A stretch of 64,000 nt of DNA, from positions 127,501 to 191,500 of the forward strand of contig JAODUO010001178.1 in assembly GCA_025642075.2 (NCBI GenBank), in the 5' to 3' direction. This DNA comes from Ridgeia piscesae (lineage: Eukaryota > Annelida > Polychaeta > Sabellida > Siboglinidae). The notes below the pieces were generated by a model. The model had not been told where the DNA came from, searched no databases, and saw only the letters and a list, made by a program, of their open reading frames with translations. The position numbers and the translations under genes are program-made. How positions within the stretch are numbered: the stretch's first letter is position 1; the number at the start of each line of letters is the position of its first letter. Positions 63,591 to 64,000 of this stretch are shown here, one piece after another.

Positions 63591-64000
63591 TGGTGGAAAG
63601 TAGCAGTAGTTTTGATGATGGTTCTTTTGAATACTGTTTTTATATTGCTAGACGATTAGAAAATATGCTAGATGATTAGGTAAACAAAATGCAACAGATC
63701 TCCAGATATTGTACGTCTGTTCCCTGAATAAGCATTAAAATTCTTCAAGTGCGAGTGTGTTTTTAATCTGTGCCTACAAGTTATTGCAATTAACTTGTTT
63801 ATATCTATTGTCTTAATTATTTTTTACACTGTACAATTGTGCCTATAGATATCAAAGATATAACATGTATTGGTTTAATTACAGTGCATTTATTGTTGAC
63901 ATGTTCTGTATACACCTGTTGACTGTCGTGGCTGAATGTTACATTTCGGGTTCCAACAAACTGGTGTGTAAATCGTGCACAGACTGATGCTACAGTGTTT
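63023..64000 (+). other. 3' end of the window: probable intron and 3' UTR
   Basis: No further cysteine-rich exon is seen in this last kilobase. Apart from the tentative terminal exons nothing is recognised; open frames on the minus strand around 63100-63300 have no support. Confidence 0.45.
63580..63590 (+). CDS. Exon 44 (tentative): terminal exon with stop codon
   Basis: After a fair acceptor (tttctcactgcag) the phase-1 frame reads Ser-Ser-Ala-stop (stop at 63588-63590), giving a C-terminus ...FCYSSA. A possible poly(A) signal, attaaa, lies at 63734. A competing acceptor (ttaattacag at 63884) would give 12 residues and a stop at 63921-63923. The gene could also continue beyond the window. 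No membrane segment or GPI-like tail appears in either version. Confidence 0.35.

Overview
The window is animal genomic DNA: AT-rich, intron-rich, with GT-AG splice junctions, long tandem arrays and eukaryotic transposon remnants. No prokaryotic gene layout, rRNA or tRNA is visible. An invertebrate, perhaps a mollusc, is my best guess from the cysteine-rich secreted gene and the transposon types; the sequence alone does not prove this.

Essentially one gene on the + strand fills the window. Its start codon is at 118, with a signal-peptide exon (118-169). A small second exon (6697-6744) ends in a basic, furin-like Arg-Ala-Lys-Arg site. About 41 further exons of 51-123 nt follow. Almost every one is symmetrical (phase 1-1) and encodes exactly one cysteine-rich module of the form C-x3-C-x2-C-x(5-12)-C-x(2 or 4)-C-x(9-14)-C, often with CP at the first Cys and G-Y/F after the fifth. 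The pattern resembles furin-like or EGF-like cysteine-rich repeats and the CxxC-rich variant surface proteins of protists. Summing the exons I accept gives about 1,400 residues with no membrane segment. A weak terminal exon at 63580 would end the protein with a stop.

Layout: 170-6696 is a long first intron with a 2.8-kb fold-back repeat, a TA-flanked DNA transposon and an exon-less copy of an intron found again near 37 and 46 kb. 7.4-12.2 kb holds exons 3-9, of which 4-9 are tandem copies of one exon-intron unit; exon 7 is frameshifted. 12.7-31 kb holds exons 10-24, separated by minisatellites of 60, 57, 79 and 45 bp and by remnants of a LINE and a DIRS-like retroelement. 31.8-54 kb holds five alternating copies of a two-exon unit (types A and B), with very large 65/77-bp arrays in the A-to-B introns. 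That stretch also holds a second copy of the TA-flanked transposon, a ~0.95-kb near-perfect palindrome and a 3.3-kb GC-rich mobile element. 54.8-63 kb holds exons 35-43. There, the intron after exon 39 opens with a tandem array of copied 5' splice sites and closes with a tandem array of copied 3' splice sites.

How it works together: because the modules are frame-neutral cassettes, exon gain, loss or skipping keeps the reading frame. The locus therefore looks like an evolving, possibly alternatively spliced, store of cysteine-rich extracellular modules. Its function is unknown from sequence.
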